Shown in pieces: positions 35,078 through 37,262 of a stretch of 37,262 nt of DNA (positions are counted from its first letter, which is position 1; each line of letters starts with the position of its first letter). The stretch is from assembly GCF_017676365.1 (NCBI RefSeq), contig NZ_JADKMA010000059.1, positions 1 to 37,262 of the forward strand, in the 5' to 3' direction. The translations under genes and the position numbers were made by a program. The notes beneath the pieces were generated by a model. That model was not told where the DNA came from and made no database searches. It worked only from the letters and a program-made list of their open reading frames with translations. Origin of the DNA: Streptomyces oryzae. GTDB lineage: Bacteria; Actinomycetota; Actinomycetes; Streptomycetales; Streptomycetaceae.

Positions 35078-35130
35078 GAAAGGTAGGGACGGAAGACGGC
35101 ATCAGTCCAAGACATAGAGCAGCTGCGGAC

Positions 35131-35147
35131 GATAGGAGCCGCCTATC
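35131..35147. promoter_or_regulatory. LysR-type box between lysR and sdhCAB
   Basis: GATAGG-AGCCG-CCTATC: perfect 6-bp arms, containing T-N11-A (TAGGAGCCGCCTA). Midway between the divergent starts, 21 nt upstream of the regulator start. A strong candidate site for self-regulation and control of sdhCAB. Confidence 0.7.
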
Positions 35148-35156
35148 ATTGTTCCG

Positions 35157-35162
35157 TATCCT
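35157..35162 (+). promoter_or_regulatory. candidate -10 box of the LysR gene
   Basis: TATCCT ends 6 nt before the ATG at 35169 with no ribosome-binding site between; leaderless candidate. It lies 9 nt after the LysR-type box, so binding could block RNA polymerase. Confidence 0.45.
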
Positions 35163-35168
35163 TGCCCT

Positions 35169-36068
35169 ATGCAGCTGCAGCAGCTCCGCTACTTCGTCGC
35201 CGTCGCCGAGACCCGCCACTTCACCCGGGCGGCCCAGCGCGAGCACGTCGCACAGCCCTCCCTCTCCCAGCAGATCCGCTCCCTTGAGCGGGAGTTGGGC
35301 GCCGAGCTCTTCCACCGGGCGCGCGGCCACATCTCCCTCACCGACGCCGGCGAGGCCCTGCTGCCGCTGGCCCGGCGGGTGCTGGCCGACACCGAGACGG
35401 CGCGCCGCGAGGTGCAGGAGGTGGCGCAGCTGCGCCGCGGGCGGGTGCGGCTGGGGGCGCCGCCGAGCCTGTGCGCCAGCGTGGTCCCGGATGTGCTGCG
35501 GGCCTTCCACGACCGGTACCCCGGAGTGGAGCTGGTCGTCCATGAGGACGGCTCCCAGGACCTGGTGCGGGTGCTGGCGGCGGGCGAGCTGGACCTGGCC
35601 CTGATCATCACCCCGCTGCCGGGCCAGGGCCCGGTGCTCACCACGGCCGAGCTGCTGAGCGAGGAGCTGGTCGTCGTCTCGCCCCCGGACGCGCCGGCGC
35701 CGGTGCGGCGCTCCCGTATCCGCGTCCAGGACCTGCGCGACCGCCCGCTGGCGATGTTCCGGCGCGGCTACGACCTGCGGGAGCTGACCGTCGCCGCGTG
35801 CCGCGACGCCGGGTTCGAACCCGTCTTCGGGGTGGAGGGCGGCGAGATGGACGCCGTGCTCGGCTTCGTCCGCGCGGGGCTCGGACTGGCGGTCGTCCCC
35901 AGCATGGTCGCCGCCCGCTCCGGCCTGCGGGTCACCCGCTTCGCCTCGCCGGGACTGCACCGCACCATTTCGGTGGCCCACCGCGGCGATGTTTCTCCGA
36001 CCCGCGCGGCACGGGAGTTGCAGCTCATTCTTTCGGAGCGGCTGCGCCCAGAAGGGGCGCGTGGCTGA
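35169..36068 (+). CDS. LysR-family transcription regulator
   Basis: A 299-aa regulator. The N-terminal winged helix-turn-helix spans residues 1-60 (FTRAAQREHVAQPSLSQQI, LERELGAELFHR). The C-terminal substrate-binding domain (about 90-290) follows. Length is normal. Its divergent position and the box at 35131-35147 make sdhCAB its likely target; the co-inducer is unknown, though a C4-dicarboxylate or redox signal would make sense. It is convergent with the beta-lactamase-fold gene across 17 nt. Confidence 0.94.
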   Translation: MQLQQLRYFVAVAETRHFTRAAQREHVAQPSLSQQIRSLERELGAELFHRARGHISLTDAGEALLPLARRVLADTETARREVQEVAQLRRGRVRLGAPPSLCASVVPDVLRAFHDRYPGVELVVHEDGSQDLVRVLAAGELDLALIITPLPGQGPVLTTAELLSEELVVVSPPDAPAPVRRSRIRVQDLRDRPLAMFRRGYDLRELTVAACRDAGFEPVFGVEGGEMDAVLGFVRAGLGLAVVPSMVAARSGLRVTRFASPGLHRTISVAHRGDVSPTRAARELQLILSERLRPEGARG

Positions 36069-36085
36069 GGGGCTGCCCATGTCTG

Positions 36086-37262
36086 TCAGCGGCGTGGGGT
36101 GGTGGCGGCGTCAGCGATCCGCTGGGCCATCGGTGACTGGGAGGCGCCCAGCCGTACGGGGGTGAACGCCCAGACCAGGCGGCGCTGTTGGTCGCGGGTG
36201 GCGAACATCCCCGCGGCGTAGCCGTACTGCTCGCCGGTCTTCCCCCACAGGGTGACGCCGTTGACCGTGGCCGTCTGGAGGCCGGTGCTGTAGCGCGCGG
36301 GGCTGCCGTCCAGCATCCGTACGTGCTTGGGCGGCAGCGTGAACATCTTCCGCAGCTGCCGCTGGGGCAGCAGTGAGCCGGAGAACAGCGCGGCCAGGAA
36401 GCGGTGCATGTCGCCGGTGCTGGTGACGATCTCGCCGTCCGCGTGCGAGACGGACATGTCGAACTCGGTGATGTCCGTGAGCGTTCCGTCGCTCATCTCG
36501 AGACAGCCGTGCATATGGGGGCCATGGATGCTCACCTCGTTCCCGTTGGCCGACGGGAACGAGGTGTGCCCGAGGCGCAGCGGCCGCAGGATGCGGTTGC
36601 GTATCACGAGACCGTACGGCCGCCCCGTCACCTGCTCGATGACCAGTGCGGCCAGCACGTAGTTGATGCCGCGGTACTCCTGCTTGCTGCCGGGGCGGAA
36701 CTTCAGCTGTCCGCCGGTGACCGTCGCCACGATCTGCTGCGGCGTCCACCGGTCGAACCGGTGCCGCAGCACCGCTTCCGGAGTGCTCAGGTCCGGCAGC
36801 CCGACGTGGTCGGGCAGCCCGCTGGTGTGGTTGAGCAGCTGGGCCACGGTGATGGCGCCGAAGCGCTCCGGGAGCAGGGTGGGGAGGTAGTGCCGTACGG
36901 GGGACTCCAGGCGCAGCCGCCCCTCGTCGGCGAGCTGGAGCGCGGCCGTGGCCACGAAGGTCTTGGTGATGCTGCCCGCGCGGACCTTGTCGTTCAGCCC
37001 CACGGGCCGCCCGGTCGCCGGGTCCGCGACTCCTGACGTGCCGTACCAGCGGCCGGCCGAGCCGCTGACCCGCAACTGGGCGCCGGAGGCGCGGGGGTGG
37101 CCCAGGTCGTCGATGGCCGCCCGGAGTGCGCGGGCGTCGGGCGGGGGCAGCGTGGGGCGTCCGGCCTCGCCTTTGCTGTCGGCGACGGCGACCGGCACCG
37201 GTGTGCCGACGGCGGCGACCGCAGCGCCGGCGGCCACCCCCGAGAGGAGGGCCCTGCGGGAG
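36086..37262 (-). CDS. Tat-exported beta-lactamase-fold serine hydrolase (5' end cut)
   Basis: Partial: at least 390 aa; the true start lies beyond the window. Residues at the edge read SRRALLSGVAAGAA, a twin-arginine signal, so the in-frame GTG at 37237 is not the start. The Ser-x-x-Lys motif is SITK in AGSITKTF. The second motif, normally Tyr-x-Asn in PGxxFxYSNxxY, is here EYRGINY, with Gly in place of Asn. The third is WGKTGEQYGY. This is the D-Ala-D-Ala carboxypeptidase/class C fold of the R61 type; penicillin hydrolysis is not implied. It is convergent with lysR. Confidence 0.88.
   Translation of the reverse strand, partial: SRRALLSGVAAGAAVAAVGTPVPVAVADSKGEAGRPTLPPPDARALRAAIDDLGHPRASGAQLRVSGSAGRWYGTSGVADPATGRPVGLNDKVRAGSITKTFVATAALQLADEGRLRLESPVRHYLPTLLPERFGAITVAQLLNHTSGLPDHVGLPDLSTPEAVLRHRFDRWTPQQIVATVTGGQLKFRPGSKQEYRGINYVLAALVIEQVTGRPYGLVIRNRILRPLRLGHTSFPSANGNEVSIHGPHMHGCLEMSDGTLTDITEFDMSVSHADGEIVTSTGDMHRFLAALFSGSLLPQRQLRKMFTLPPKHVRMLDGSPARYSTGLQTATVNGVTLWGKTGEQYGYAAGMFATRDQQRRLVWAFTPVRLGASQSPMAQRIADAATTPRR

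Overview
The window is about 37 kb of very GC-rich DNA with frequent GTG starts, strong third-position GC bias and densely packed genes with 1-4 nt stop/start overlaps. This is typical of a Streptomyces chromosome. From memory, the order RluA-type synthase, PhoD, thioredoxin-like, DUF2252, dnaE, NYN protein, ABC pair, YbaK, LON-domain protein, hisD...hisF matches the conserved core region of the S. coelicolor chromosome around SCO2048-SCO2073. No tRNA, rRNA, CRISPR array, transposase or integrase is visible. No stretch over 300 bases lacks a gene; the longest gaps are 27947-28174, 12911-13125, 20558-20768 and 1306-1511.

Region 1 (1-18.9 kb) is mostly housekeeping: a secreted M6-like metalloprotease, a pseudouridine synthase, an MscS-type channel, a small alpha/beta hydrolase, a Tat-exported PhoD phosphatase, a membrane protein plus a membrane-anchored DsbA-like protein, DUF2252, dnaE, a 48-aa basic protein, an NYN-domain protein, an ABC exporter, a four-helix membrane protein, a YbaK-type deacylase and a LON-substrate-binding-domain protein. 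Region 2 (18.9-26.85 kb) holds a beta-solenoid/membrane protein divergent from the histidine operon hisD-hisC-hisB-[three 30-codon mini-ORFs on an 89-bp triplicated repeat]-54-aa membrane protein-hisH-priA-rid-hisF. Nearly every junction in this operon is a GTGA, ATGA or TGATG overlap, or can be read as one.

Region 3 (26.87-30.9 kb) looks accessory: a SIMPL protein, a small membrane protein, a MazF-type toxin-antitoxin pair, an XRE(DUF5753)-DUF397-DUF397 regulatory operon, and a divergent cascade of three very small cysteine-containing proteins. Part of it has visibly looser codon bias. Region 4 (30.9-37.26 kb) contains a SAM methyltransferase, a B-type succinate dehydrogenase operon (sdhC-sdhA-sdhB) divergent from a LysR regulator with a clear LysR-type box between them, and a Tat-exported beta-lactamase-fold serine hydrolase cut by the window end.

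The most unusual structures are: (i) the 89-bp triple repeat inside the his operon, which keeps an unbroken stop/start relay because its length is 3n+2; (ii) the XRE/DUF397 operon facing the small cysteine-protein cascade across a shared candidate operator; (iii) two copies of an intergenic hairpin repeat, one of them interrupted by a second hairpin element; (iv) a perfect palindrome upstream of hisD; (v) about ten genes with a -10-like hexamer 6-8 nt before a start codon that lacks a Shine-Dalgarno sequence, suggesting leaderless mRNAs.
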